Source: Fennellomyces sp. T-0311 (lineage: Eukaryota > Mucoromycota > Mucoromycetes > Mucorales > Lichtheimiaceae). From it: a stretch of DNA of 64,000 bases. The notes beneath the pieces are model-generated. The model saw only the letters and a program-made list of their open reading frames with translations. It did not search any database and was not told the DNA's origin. The translations under genes and the position numbers were made by a program. Below, piece by piece: positions 1 to 12,155 of the stretch. Within the stretch, counting starts at the first letter, position 1. Each line of letters opens with the position of its first letter. The stretch lies in assembly GCA_025266875.1 (NCBI GenBank), contig JALLLT010000010.1, forward strand, positions 186,001 to 250,000. The letters run 5' to 3'.

Positions 1-746
1 CTTGGTCATGATTCGGAGCGTGTGGACTACGAGCAAATTTGGGAGTCAGTCATTGAAGTGATATCTGAGCTCGTTGCTGATTACCGCCGTCATATACCTG
101 CTTTACATGAGCATCTGACTTCTTCCTCGCGTAAGTTTAAAGTGATTATATGGTTACACAAGCCGCTGACGAAAAGAGTAGTTTGCAGCGAGGATGAAGA
201 TGAACGCAAGATACCAGGAACTGATCAGCGCTCACAAGCCTTGTTACACCAGTATGCTGCTCTCGAAAAGCACGTGCGAAGTATTCAATCGAAGCTTCTG
301 TTGTGTCGGCAAGATGCCAAAGCAATATCCACAAGTCGAGGTAAGAAGCCTGCACGAGAAGAAGGTTAGGAACCGCTCTAACTTAATTCGTGATAGCCGC
401 TGCTGCTTATTCTATGGAGCGGATAGGCGAGCGCTTCGGAAGTATTGATCAGGAGCTTTCTCATATGCTTGCACAGTGGGAAGACGCCAAAGATGCCTAC
501 TTGATCATCGCTGACAACGATTCGTGCGAAGACTTGTCGCAAACACTCCCTTCACCTCCGTCATCTCCGAAAAAAACCGACTCGTCATCCTCTTCTTCCG
601 GAACCCCGAGACGGAACCAATTTCGAAAGTCAATGCTGTCCTCTGCGTCAGTTTCTTCTCTTCTTGAGAACAAGCGGGCATCACGACAACAACGGACTAG
701 AGCACAGGTAAAATATAGCAACGGTAGCCATAGCAAAGATAACTGA
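1..746 (+). CDS. C-terminal part of an unrecognised coiled-coil protein (5' end outside window)
   Basis: The reading frame is open from the first base, so the gene starts upstream. I see three exons, 1-130, 182-340 and 397-746, separated by GT-AG introns of 51 and 56 nt whose phases match. The encoded part is helical and charged (around YAALEKHVRSIQSKLLLC), followed by a second helical stretch (IGERFGSIDQELSHMLAQWEDA) and a Ser/Pro/Arg-rich low-complexity tail. The tail may end at 746, or a further intron (donor after ACACAG near 707, branch-like CTGAC, acceptor TAATAG near 756) may replace the last 12 residues with a short exon ending near 804. No family was recognised. Confidence 0.6.
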
Positions 747-939
747 CAACCTTAATAGTTTCATCGATATTCCTTACTATCTTCACCGTCAACTGAGACG
801 TTATGATCCCAACCCTCCTCTTCATTTCATATTCCCTTTCTCTCTCACTGTAATAATTTCGTGATTCGAGCTTCTCGCTCCTTGTAATATATACACACAA
901 CACACAGACATCAGTTGCAAAAAGAATTGTTTACTATAA

Positions 940-1610
940 TTATCCGACAGTATTGATCCGAAGGTATCGAGAAAAGTATTCTACCTTTTTTTCTTTCATG
1001 ACATGCGAATATCTCGGGCCAAGGTCGAGAATTTCATTTCCCTTTGCATCAACGTCGTAAACATAGTACTCTATGTCTTGGTCTTTGCTGCGGCCATTGT
1101 CAAAAGTATCGATGCGTCCCTCGGGGAGATCATCCAAAGCGTCTATTGCTGGTAAATTTACACCTGTTGCTGACAAGATTGTGTCAAACTCATGCAGAAT
1201 ACAGCACCATGTGTCTTTTGCTTGCCGTAAACGAATGCAAGACATTTGCATTAGCCCAAATCTATTTTGGATTTCTTGGAGTTCACCAAGGAAGAGGTTT
1301 TCTCCTTGTCTTGTGGGTATTGCATAAAACGTCATCCAGTCGGGAAGCTAATAGGCGAGAAATTGTAGTTTGGGTTGCCTTGTCATGTGCAACAAGTCAT
1401 TCAATGTCATTGTTACCATACTCAACTTCACTATTGGTCTGGCATACCTGATCTTGTCCTTTCTACCGCACATGCCACCACCGAATCCATTGAGTGTGCA
1501 TTGGCAACATCGACAAGATTTCTGGGCAGAAGGACTGGACTTACATCCTCCACCACACCCGCACAAAACATCATCTTCTACGCCACCTGCCTTCCCTCAC
1601 CCGTCGTCAT
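940..1610 (-). CDS. Small Cys-rich-N-terminus protein, unrecognised
   Basis: The proposed exons are 1587-1610, 1417-1521 and 940-1347, joined by GT-AG introns of 65 and 69 nt in phase 0, giving 178 residues. The N-terminus carries a tight cysteine cluster (CRCCQC followed by a Gly-rich stretch and another Cys), which suggests a small metal-binding knuckle. The remaining 135 residues look like an ordinary globular acidic domain (LGELQEIQNRFGLMQM, YYVYDVDAKGNEILDLG). The last exon is convincing as coding sequence; the first two are less certain. It lies tail-to-head downstream of the TPR/F-box/LRR gene on the same strand, with its predicted ATG only 84 bp beyond that gene's stop codon. No family was recognised. 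Confidence 0.45.
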
Positions 1611-1693
1611 GGCACCCAAGCTCGCCTTACTATACCTCCCATAAACAGATTGAACATAAGTTTCGGTATTAGACAATAAAACTAATTTTAAAG

Positions 1694-3814
1694 TTATTCA
1701 GTGACAACACTAGTTAAATGGCTACGAGCGTACTCTATCGCAATTTGGGTGATCATACTACAGTTAGTAATATTTAAATGGCGTAGTTGTGGGTTCTGAT
1801 CCACCAGCATATGAATGGCCATATCTGTGACTCCCGAGGATCCACCGATGTCGATGCTTTCGAGCCGTTCCAAGTCGCGTAATCCATGCAATACACCCGC
1901 AGTGACAGCGTGCATATATCTGAGCACAAGTGTATGCAGATGCGACGCAGGCGCCTGGACCAAGCCTTGTACGAGTACCAATAAACCCTTTTGCGTAACT
2001 CTCGGATTATCTGATAGTCGGATCATTCGCAACGATTGACAGTTTTCGCCCAATGCCTCGAGCAAACCATCACCAACTGCGCGGCACTGAGTGAGGTCGA
2101 TCTCGTGTAACGCAATTGCACGGTATCGGATAAACCGTTGTAGACCCATTTCGCTAATACCATGACAATGGGATAAGGCTAGTCGGCGCAACTGCGCAGC
2201 CGATACAATCGCATCGAAAACCTCGTCCGTGATGGGTATCTCTGAGAACTCGAGATCGGTCAGACAAGGACACCGCCTAAGCATGGCATTGAAGAAATGG
2301 GTGCTGCACGCGATCGAACAATGAAACGATTCCAGTTTACTGAAGTAAAGGCTTGCGATACCCGTCCATTCTTCCATCATGACTTGATCCCCAGCACCCA
2401 CGCCGATGTGCAACCGTTCTAAGTTGTACCTGGCCCTTTCCAGTAATGGCATAAACATGTCGCCCGAGTAACCAGCAAGGCTGCCAATATAGAGCTCGCG
2501 CAGGATTTCAGGATGGTCATTTGTCCTGCCAATAGTAGTAGGCAAACCAGACCGATGCTTTTGATAATTTTCGGGAATATCGAAACTATCTTGTGCCAGC
2601 GATGCATGGAAGTCAAAGTACTCTATATCCGGACAAAGGTCAAGTACTTGATCCGGGGCGATGATCTGACGACCATTGTCTTCGGGACGGAAGGGTATGA
2701 TCAGGTAGCGTAACTTGGGGCATCGTTGTAGTAGTGATTCTATTGGCAAGACATCGCGACTGACATCAACAGAGAGGTATGTGATGGATAGAAGGCTGGT
2801 GTCGCGAGGAGAGGTTAGATCGCGATCATTGTTAGTTGTGGCCGTGAGGCGAGTATGTTGCTGCAGAGGGAGATGAAAGGTAAAGCAAGTAAGGTTAGGG
2901 CATAGCTGGAGTAGCGGATCGATGGTGAGATCACTGGTTGGCGCAACGTTAATATGAATGTCTGTCAGATGATGTCCGATACGCCGTAGCACGGGCCGTA
3001 CGTCGTCCAGACTTATTTGGCATAGATCGAACACTATTTACATTGACCCTTTTTTTAGCGTCAACTGCAGCGAAACAAAGTAATTTAACGTACCCATTGA
3101 ACGCAGATTCTGGCATCGATCACTCAAGATCTCTAAAAGAGCCTGTGTTGCGTGCGATGATGCGCTTCGAGAAACACGAGCAGAATGAACATGCGGACCA
3201 ATAAACTTTGCGGTACGATCGTCTTGTTGGTGGGAACGACCCCAGAGCCTGATATCCATGTGTCGACAAGTCATACATCTCGGTATCATTTCACGCCACA
3301 AACGACAGACATCCATGCACACAAACCACTCATCGAAGGACAGCTCGTTCAGGATGACCGAGATAACATCGAACGGCAGCACACGCATAAAGTCGAGTTT
3401 TCGATACTGCCGTTGCTCTGCTTCATGTTTCTTTCGCTGTATCAGTGCCTGTTGATCAGGCCCAACAGAATAGATCCCGAGATCGTAGATGTCGATAGCC
3501 TCGCCATAGTTGCACTGCGTCGTGTACAGGTCACCCGCGCGAAGATAACCGATGGCCGAGTCAGGCGCATGCTGGATAATCGTGTGGGCGTCTTTTAACG
3601 CATTTTGGTAATCGATATTCTTGCCATACGCTTCGGCACGCACGTCCAAGATGGACACCAGCTGTGTGCGATTGAATGCTTCGATCGCCAAGGATGTGCT
3701 TTCAATTGCTTGATTATAATCGTTCTGATTGAGTGCTGCAATTCCTTTCTTGAATAATTCGTGCCATGCCATTGAATCTGGATCGAAGCCGCCCGCAGCA
3801 CCAGAGGTGATCAT
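1694..3814 (-). CDS. TPR / F-box / leucine-rich-repeat protein (Dia2/Pof3-like), copy 1
   Basis: Two exons, 3094-3814 and 1694-3033, flank a 60-nt phase-1 intron and encode 686 residues. Residues 16-115 form about three TPR-like helical pairs (WHELFKKGIAALNQNDYNQA, then NALKDAHTIIQHAPD). Residues 145-180 are an F-box (VLPFDVISVILNELSF ... CRLWREMIP), and the rest is a chain of LRRs (LTDLEFSEIPITDEVFDAI; LRRLALSHCHGISEMG). In the known TPR-F-box-LRR proteins Dia2 and Pof3 the F-box docks on Skp1 of an SCF ubiquitin ligase and the other parts select substrate. The start is the first in-frame ATG (3814); an upstream in-frame GTG was not used. Three relatives, one of them broken, occur in this window. 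Confidence 0.88.
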
Positions 3815-3992
3815 GGCAACAAGTGAAAGGTCGCTGTGTAACCTGCAAGGTCTCACTCAAATTCGAAAAGGCTGTGCTGCCGTTGCCGTATATGACTATG
3901 TACCCCACTTGTACTGACAGAGCAGATATCTAGGCTTACCCAAAAGCACAGAAACAATATATATACGCTTTATTACACACAAAAATACTTTT

Positions 3993-5949
3993 TTAGTTGT
4001 TTTCTTCGGGCTTCATGGCAGGGAATAGCAGAACCTCCTATAAGCGCAGTAGTAGTGTTAGTATGTAAACGATTGGATACAGCAAAGTGGCAACATACCT
4101 TGATATTGTTGGAGTTGGTCAGGAACATGGTCAGACGATCCAGACCCATACCCCAACCACCGGTGGGGGGCAAACCGTACTCGAGGGCCTGGCAGAAGTT
4201 CTCATCGATCATTTGAGCTTCATCATCACCAGCATCCTTATCCTTGGCCTGCTGTGCGAAACGCTCACGCTGGTCGAAAGGATCGTTCAACTCGGTGTAT
4301 GCGTTGCAGACTTCCTTGGTGGCGACGAACAGTTCGAAACGTTCGCAAAGACCTGGTCGTTCACGATGCTTCTTGGCCAAAGGCGACATCATCATGGGGT
4401 GACCCATAATGAAGGTGGGAGAAATACAGGACTCTTCAATAAACTCACCGACAAGCTAATGCACTCGTTTTAGTACACAACTGCCTTGTCAAACCTATGT
4501 TTTCTTACCTTGTCAAGCATACGGGCATTTGTTCGTGGAGCAGTGCACTCAACGTTGTTCTTGATGCACAGGTCTGACAAGAACTTGTTGGTTTCATCGG
4601 TGTGGAGCTGGTCCGCAGGGGGGAACTTGACGTTAAGCTTTTCTTCCAAGGTGCCGATCATGTCAACACGGCGGAAAGGAGGGGTAAAGTCCAAGTCCAT
4701 GGGAGGGCCATCAGGACCTTCGGGATGATACTGGATCTTGTAGGTGCCGAACAACTTCTTGACCATACCAGACACCAAATCCTCAGTAAGCTTCATGACA
4801 TCATGCATATCGGCATAGGCCCAGTAGAACTCGCAGGTGGTGAATTCGGGGTTGTGAGTCAAATCAATGCCCTCGTTACGGAACTGACGGCCGATTTCGT
4901 AGACACGATCCAAACCACCGACGGTCAACATCTTCAAGTAGAGTTCAGGAGCAATACGCATGAACATATCCAACTTCAAATCGTTGTGGTGAGTGACGAA
5001 GGGCTTGGCAGTAGCACCACCAGCAATCATGTTCATCATGGGAGTTTCGACCTCCAAGAAACCACGCTCATCCAAGAACGAACGCAGGTAGGAAATGATC
5101 TTGGAGCGGGTAATGAACTTGTCGCGAACAAAGTTGTTCATGATCAAATCCAAGTAACGTTGGCGATAACGCAGTTCCTGATCCTTGAAACCATAATGGG
5201 CCTTGGGCAACATGCGCAAGCAAGGTGACAACAGTTGAACCTGCTTGGGGAAGATGGACAACTCACCACGCTTGGTCTTGCCGGGAACACCACGGACACC
5301 AACAATATCACCACGGCGAAGCAAGTCGTGGATAGCAGTGTAATCGTCACCTTCGTTGTCTTGGAGAGAGGCCATGATCTGGATCTTGACACCCTCGCCA
5401 TGCAAGTCATAGAAACGCAACTTGGTGCCGGAAGCACGCTTGTTGTGGATACGACCAGCAACAGTGATAACCTCGTTATCCAAACGTTCACCAGTCTCAA
5501 TGTTGCTGTACTTGGCAATGAATTCGGGAATCGACAATTCGACATGGAACTTGTGAGGATAAGGGTTAGGGTTATTGTCTTCACGGCGAGCTAGGATGGT
5601 CTTGCTGCGCAACTCAAAGTATTGCTATCCGATGAAACCATGGTTAATTGTCTTACACTGCCAGCAAGATACTAAAAAAACATACGTTGGGGTTGAGTTC
5701 GTCTTCACCTTCTTCAGCGCTCTTGGCCTTTTCAGCAGCCTTGGGAGCAGTGGCGGCCTTAGCGGCCTTGGCAGCTTCCTTTTCGCGTTGCTTTTGACGT
5801 CTCTTGAACTCCCTACATGACCTTCCATGAGCAACCGGACTTTCATTGCAAAAAAGTTGTTAGCACACGTACGACTTGGAGATCATTTCGCCCGTAACGG
5901 GATCCTTTTGCAGATTCTTCTCGCTGGCGGCGGCCTCGGTGCTCGACAT
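3993..5949 (-). CDS. KRS1: Lysyl-tRNA synthetase, class II, cytosolic
   Basis: Five exons (5873-5949, 5686-5812, 4509-5624, 4099-4455, 3993-4037) encode 573 residues, the usual size for the eukaryotic cytosolic enzyme. The enzyme attaches lysine to tRNA-Lys. The N-terminal extension (about 26-68) is rich in Lys, Glu and Ala, as in eukaryotic enzymes that use it as a tRNA-binding helix. An OB-fold anticodon-binding domain spans roughly 115-205 ([20 protein letters not shown]). The catalytic core follows, with motif 2 around 308-335 ([17 protein letters not shown]) and motif 3 near the C-terminus ([16 protein letters not shown]). The protein ends on a short last exon reading [14 protein letters not shown]. 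There is no mitochondrial presequence. All key class II motifs are intact. Confidence 0.97.
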
Positions 5950-6533
5950 GGTGTACTTGAGAACGATCGAAAGTTGACAGGAATCGAAAAAGAGCGTTCA
6001 AATTTTTTTATTGGCGCCTATCCAGTCAAGGAACTCCGACCGTGTTTGACTCATAGGATGTGCTACTGTTGGTCCCGTGGTTTCAGTTGACATGGGACTT
6101 ATGAACTTCAAGGATAGTCCATGGTTACTGCGGCAACCATGGATAATATTAATAGGCAACTTTTCAATGACAATCATTCTTAGGTATGCGCTCAGTACCT
6201 GACTTGGAATCGATGGATCTGTACCTCATTCTGTACCTGGAGTAAAAGACAATATCCTTCGAAGCACATTTTGTGTATTCCGCAGTAGTACTATAGTTAT
6301 GATCCCACCGCATGGATATATCTTCCAGCAGTCTTAATTCAAAACAAGCGTGCACCGCGAGATACTCTAAATAACAACTGCGGGAATTCTTTTTCATTGT
6401 ATGGATGATACCAACAAGATGTGATTCTATATAAATAGGACACCAAGATCCTGGGGGGTATGTGAACATATACAGATGTTTTATATATATAATATATGCG
6501 AGTCAGTGTGAGTGTGTATCGAACAAAAGATGT
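5950..6533. other. Intergenic: KRS1 promoter side and RasGEF 3' side
   Basis: This 584-bp gap lies between the lysyl-tRNA synthetase start and the RasGEF stop, both on the minus strand. It must hold the synthetase promoter and the RasGEF 3' untranslated region. It is AT-rich towards 6480-6500 (TATATATATAATATATG). I see no gene or mobile element in it. Confidence 0.6.
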
Positions 6534-9211
6534 TCATGTTCGCTTGCGAGATGAGTACTGATCAGACAAACTACTTGGGCGAGCTGATGGCAATGAAAAG
6601 CTTCGTGCGTGACCTGTGAGTATCTTGGATGTTGTAGATACCGTACGACTGGATATCGATTCGCCTGATTTAGGTGGTGTCGATGATTCCCGAAGAGGAG
6701 GAGGATCGTCTTCATCGTCGCTCCAGCTGTCGCGCTGATCGTAAACATCCGATTGCAGGGTAGTAGGGCGCGTCATTTCTGAACTCTTGCGGAATGGCCA
6801 AAACCCAGTACTACGCTTCCCGTTATCATCCTGGTCCTCCCAACTAGTCATGCTGCTTGTGTTGGTGCTGTAGCTACTGCTCAGTCGAACAAGAGAGCTT
6901 GCGTTGCTGAGGATGGAGCTTGTATGGATACTGTTGCTGATACTATTGGTGCTGCTATTGTTCGTTCCCGTACCACTGTTTGCGCTATTTGATCGACCGT
7001 ATGATGCAGGGGATGTGCTTGTAGCCCGCTGTTTAGGAGGTTCTCGTAGGACGCTCAGTTCGTCAATGATCTTCTCACTCACCCAGGGGCGCATCAATAG
7101 GTATTGAGTAATAAGCTGCTGCTCTACCTCGATCCCCTGATCTCCGTCTACATCGACGCCAAACAGCGCCGACGAATTGCTCATTCTGTTTTTCGACGAC
7201 GATGTGCGGTGTAATGCGTTGGTAAGCACCGATGGACCAAATGAGTGCTTGCGTGATGCTTTAACATACGAGGCTGGTGGACGTTGCGGGTAAGATGGCG
7301 CCTTATGAAAGTTGTGAAGCAGCATAACCACATCCTGAACGCGGGAATCACCCTGTGCCTGGCCCTTCACCGCAGCTAGCAGATAAGTCATATCGTGGAT
7401 GAACACACCAAGAAACGGGACCACTGGTTTCAGCCATCTGCGCTTTGTCTCTAAACCCATATGTTCGCGATATCTGCCGTAATTCTCAGACTCGGACATC
7501 AGGGCATTTAGGAGGTCCAGCCTCCCCATGCGTTTTTTAGGAATACAATCCCATGTTCGTCGAAGGCGCTGCACGGGCGGAGTGCCCAGCGCAGACACAA
7601 TGGCCTTGAGAGTCTGATAGTTGCTTAGGGACAAGCACTTTGTTGCTACCTTGATCCAGCGATTGATGATTTCTGCGCGGCGCGATGCCTCCTGTGGCAA
7701 CAAAATGGAATGTTCGATGGCGCGCGTGATATAGTTGAAGAAATCGGTAGAAGCCACGACCTTCTGATGGGGCGTGCGTGGCGAGTGAGTAAGCAAGGCA
7801 TCGGGCGGGATATCGCGGAAAATAGCAAACTCGATGAGGGTCAGCTGATAGGCGACGAGGTGTGGCGGAAATTGCATGACGTTTGGAACAGTTGCTGCGC
7901 TCATGTACAATGTACGGACTCTGTTTAAGGTCTCGCGTGTCTCGGCAACTGCTGCAGTGCGCTGCAAGATTTTATCATTCAGCTCACTGTCCAGCAGTTT
8001 GCTATCGGACGATTTTTCGTTTGCAAACGCCAATGCACGTTTTCTGGACTTGCATTCACTCAGTGAGGCCTCGAGGTCATCCAGCTGGTCCTGCAGGCGA
8101 CGGTGTGTTGTCAATAGCGGTGGCACCGGGATGTTCGGAACATAGTCGGTTGTTTGTGTCGCAGTGGGCGGTGCCAAACTGTCACCCGTATTGGTTTGGG
8201 CAGGTACCAGAATGCAGGCATCGACGATGCTCTCGGCGAGCACATCTACAGGTGCGATGCTGGATCCACGATGTTGGTGGTGGTGGGAAGTGGTCAGTGA
8301 TCGAGGCCGGGTATCTACCATACGCATGTTCGTATATGAATCGGTCATGGTATGCGGGCGTGGTGGGGGTATGCTGTCGCTCCGTTGCATGGCTGTTCGT
8401 GTTTCGTCTTATTTAAACATTACATCCGTTAAGGTTTTTGTATCATGGGACGAGTGTCTTTGGGGGTGGGGACAGCTTACCATGGTTGCTATCGAAATCT
8501 ATCACTTCGTCGTCATCGTCATCATCGTCATCATCGTCCGCAAGACTCACGGCCTCCTCATTTCTATTCAGCTCGTCGTTGTCGTCCTCGTCGTCGTCGG
8601 ATATCTCGTGGTCGCTTGTCTGGTCTGCAAAACTGACAGAATTACCACGGCCCCGATTGTTGCGCTTCACAAAGGCGGTTGTGGGTGCGGGGACAGGCTG
8701 AACAATGTCCTGCGAGGGCGGATGTGCTGGTTGCGGCAAAACAGGAGGGACCCTGCTTGGTTTTGGAGGAACGGTGGGTTTGTTATGCATTCTTGCTGGC
8801 TTCGGCGGGAGCGGCGGAGGAGTTTTCGCTTGCGAGCTACTCCGATCGTCCTGCTGTTGTCGAGGTACCGGGGATCGTTGCACTGCAATCTCCTCCAAGT
8901 GTAATAAGCTCGATCGGATAATGGCCAGCGAGATCTCGTACTGTACTGGCTTGGACACCACGGCTACAAACCCCATCAGTATCCTGCCTCATTCTCCTAT
9001 CCTGTAGTTTACCGCCTTACTGTGATGAACAAACTTCACGCCGTGGAGGTGCTGTGTAGACAGCTCTACCACAGATAGAAACCTCGAATACGCATCCTGT
9101 AGGTGCGGCTCAGTAACTTTGTCAGTGGCAGGAGAGAGCCGGCATTACCTTGATTTGGCCACCGTCGAGCAGCTGCGATGCTTCTGTGAAAAGGTGCTGT
9201 GGATTCTCCAT
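6534..9211 (-). CDS. Ras guanine-nucleotide exchange factor (CDC25-homology domain)
   Basis: Four exons, 9149-9211, 9021-9096, 8481-8963 and 6534-8407, encode 831 residues. The N-terminus (MENPQHLFTEASQLLDGGQI, then SRFLSVVELSTQHL) is helical and resembles MIT/USP8-dimer-like helices; this is inferred. Next come a polyproline stretch with SH3-type PPKP repeats, a run of about ten Asp, a coiled coil (about 310-378) and the RasGEF domain (about 390-685: HLVAYQLTLIEFAIFRDI, FNYITRAIEHSILL, RLDLLNALMSESENYGRY, VPFLGVFIHDMTYL). The C-terminal 140 residues are Ser/Thr-rich low complexity. The domain loads Ras-type GTPases with GTP. I see no clear RasGEF_N motif. The first two small exons rest on phase and splice sites and are less certain. 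Confidence 0.9.
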
Positions 9212-10398
9212 TGGGCGGTGTGTGTGTTATGTACAAAAAGGGTCGTGGCCTCAAGCCGCCGAGGTCAATGTGGGTGGGTCGAAAGAAGGAAGAAAAAGGG
9301 TGCTTTTAATATAGACAACGGAAAAGGAAGAAGAGTGAGAGGGGGTTGCTGCTGCAATGGTAGAATTTGCCGTGGGGTTGGTAGAATACAATCGTCTTTT
9401 CTCCCTTTTGCGGGCGAGACTCAGTGAACTTTTCTTTCAGCAAGGAGCTACAATTGCTCTTGTTCTTTTTCGTTTCTGCTCTCGTTCGATTGTAAGTGTA
9501 TCCGGATCGTGAATGCTTATCGAAAGACGGAGAGAGGTGACGCGAAAACTGAATTCTCTCTCGCACTCAACACACGGAGTTCGATACTATCACTACCAAT
9601 CACAGGTCGCTTCGGCGATCTTCCCGCAACCATTGTTAAGTAGAATGAAACACACCCTGTGCCCGCGCGCCCGTCACTGCGGACCTATCTCTGCGGAATT
9701 CCTGGTTTGCCACGCTAAACACTGACGCTAATTGCTTCCGTAGCAGCAACCAAGTGCGCAAGTTAAGCTACCAGGAGCCGCCACACTGCAGTATTGCCTG
9801 GTAATAAATATGAAAAACGTGGGCGACTTATGTAATAATTTACATGTGCACACCACAACAAGTAATCTGGCCCACTTTTGGTGAAACCCGACAGCACATA
9901 ACTGGAACGTTCCTTTTGTAGCACAAATGTGTGCCGCATTAAGCAAGTCAAAATTCGGGCCATTGGCAACAAGCACTGTCTCTGATCACCTGAATTAGCT
10001 GCAGACGGCCTTGTTGCCATGAGTTCCGGATTACGGTCTCCCTTTACAAATATTCGAACGAGCAATGTATTGAAGATGTGGCTATGGACGAATGTAGCAG
10101 ATCACCTGAGGAGCTGGCCTTTGCTACCTGATAATCAGCTGTAAAAGTAAGCATTCCATTTGGTTACTCGCCCATATGTACCGTTATGGCAACTCTTTGC
10201 CATATAAGGTGAAGTTCACAGGACAATATTCGCTGTGATAAGATCTATGTCAAAGTGGTTTCGCTGAATAATATTCACACATAGATTACCGGAATAGACA
10301 CCGTGTAGATGCATACGTACGTACTACTTTAGCTTTTGTAACATAGCTGATAGAACAATATACATGCAACAAAAAGTGGTAATAAAATATTGATGAAG
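9212..10398. other. Intergenic, no gene seen
   Basis: This 1.2-kb stretch lies upstream of the RasGEF and downstream of zinc-finger gene A. Weak overlapping minus-strand frames at 9728-10065 show no splice-compatible partner and no family similarity. I see nothing else that I can support. Confidence 0.5.
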
Positions 10399-12155
10399 CT
10401 ATTTTACAACTATAATTGTTTCCAATTCGCCAACCATATCTCGTGAGTCCGCTAAGTTTGTATAGGTATCAGATTATCCATTGGTCAGCATAAAGTAGAT
10501 AACATACCATCAAAGTATATCTCTTGTCCAGACTGGGTCGTGAATTTCCATTTTGGGTTTTTACCAGCTAGCGAAGGAAAGTCAGGGTCATGCTTTTTTC
10601 TGATATGGAGATAAAGCCTTGTACGCGCCGTATATAAGCAAACGCATCCTTCATAAGGACAATGTGCTAGGTAATTTTTAAGCATACTACATATCTAGAT
10701 TATTTAAGCATTACTTACCTATCGGTAACAATCTACTTGGCGTCCCGCACGTCTCATTATTAGTAAAGCTATTGGGCTCCTCTGTACGTATAATCAATCA
10801 AACGGGATTTTATGAACTGAATTCATTCTTTTCAACATACTACCACTAGAGAACGTCTTTTTCGAAGGCTTCTTTACAGTAATACTATCATCCTTATCGA
10901 TTATGTCACACGACTCCTCTAGATATTGCTTTAATATAAGATCAAGATTAGGTAAAATAGACTACATACCGTCAAATAATATTTTCTTTCCTGTCTGTGT
11001 CGTAAAAAATTCAAATTTTAACCCGCCGCTGCCATGTAGCCGAGGGAAACTCGGGTCATGGGTTTTTCTAATGTGCATGAAAAGCCGTGGCCGGTGGTTT
11101 TTATACTTGTTAATGCATCCTTTGTAGGGGCAAAAGTAGTAATTTTCTGTAGCGTGTATATCTGAAAAGAAAGTGAGACAAGAGTTAGAATGATAGCTAC
11201 CTAGTTACATTCTATTCGAGGTAGTTCCCCGTGATTGAATGAATCGAGCGATGCCTCTGTTTGAGATTAACGATAAAGTTATGCGACTGACAGCTCCTCT
11301 TTAAAACTTACTGTCAAACTTCACATCTTCGCCTGAATAAGTTTTGATGAGCATCTTGTCCACTCTTGGTATTGCTGATGGAAACTCGGGACAGTGGATT
11401 GCATGGACATGCTCGTAGATTCCGCTTAAACTTTGTGCCACAGAACGGCACTTTCTGTATGGACAATACCATCGGCTCTGCCTCGGCTCTGTATGTATAG
11501 CACCGTCAGTCAAAAGAGAACTACGATACGTCCATAAAAGATCTTTTTTTCAGTCGGATGTCAAACCTTTTTTCGTCCCACTATCATCGTTACATAACGA
11601 TTTACTTCCTATACGAATGTTTAGAACTGTTCAGTCAGAGACATGGACCATTGCTTACTTACTGGATTTCTTGACTTGAATGTGCTCTGGAACAGCGTCG
11701 GTCCTTGATGCAGTAGATCGACTTCCAGTTCGCGTGTTTGCGCTTTTTGTGTGAGGGGCCATGTTGACTACGAAGCACTCCAGTTACCAGCATTTAACGC
11801 GTATGTTTCAAAATGGTACCTTGGGTGGATGCGTCCTTTACATTAACCGTCCTTTGCGGATACAGTAAGTCAATTGCCCGGCTGGTGACACCTGTTGAAT
11901 CCTTGTCTAACTCAGGCTTTGCTCTGGTGGATTGAGACTCAACCGACGCGTCCGAACTTTCACATAAGCTATCGCGACGCTCTAGCTTTTTGAATTAGTG
12001 GTGGCTGTCAAAAAAATTAATGCCAATTTACCTTCATCAGTAATGGGCTCCATTTCGTCCTCGATTGCGTCTTCATTTTTGTTTAAATCTTTAGGAATAC
12101 TGGAATCGCTGTAGTACGATCCCAACACAGCCTTCCATACAGACAAAGTTGTCAT
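10399..12155 (-). CDS. Three-finger C2H2 protein, all introns phase 1 (gene A)
   Basis: Ten exons were traced: 12032-12155, 11820-11981, 11663-11767, 11567-11608, 11312-11488, 10970-11161, 10844-10918, 10719-10781, 10508-10666 and 10399-10451, giving 383 residues. All nine introns are phase 1 and each internal exon is a multiple of three. Three exons (11312-11488, 10970-11161, 10508-10666) each hold one finger of the form C-X4-C-X12/13-H-X4-H (CPYRKC...HVHAIH; CPYKGC...HIRKTH; CPYEGC...HIRKKH). Each finger is followed by about 25 residues containing a (F)P motif and a strand-like ending (TTQTGKKILFDG). Linker exons are acidic and Ser/Thr-rich. It may bind nucleic acid; this is inferred from the fingers only. 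A paralogue (gene B) lies at 25813-27700. I do not recognise a named family. Confidence 0.82.

Noticed and set aside
4602..5228. Long plus-strand open frame opposite lysyl-tRNA synthetase
   Set aside because: It is antisense to a clearly identified enzyme with conserved motifs and has no family similarity of its own.
8500..8560. GTC/ATC trinucleotide repeat resembling a microsatellite
   Set aside because: It encodes the polyaspartate run in exon 3 of the RasGEF, so it is listed there rather than as a separate repeat.
9728..10065. Overlapping minus-strand frames of 82 and 100 residues
   Set aside because: They shift against each other, lack splice partners and show no family similarity.
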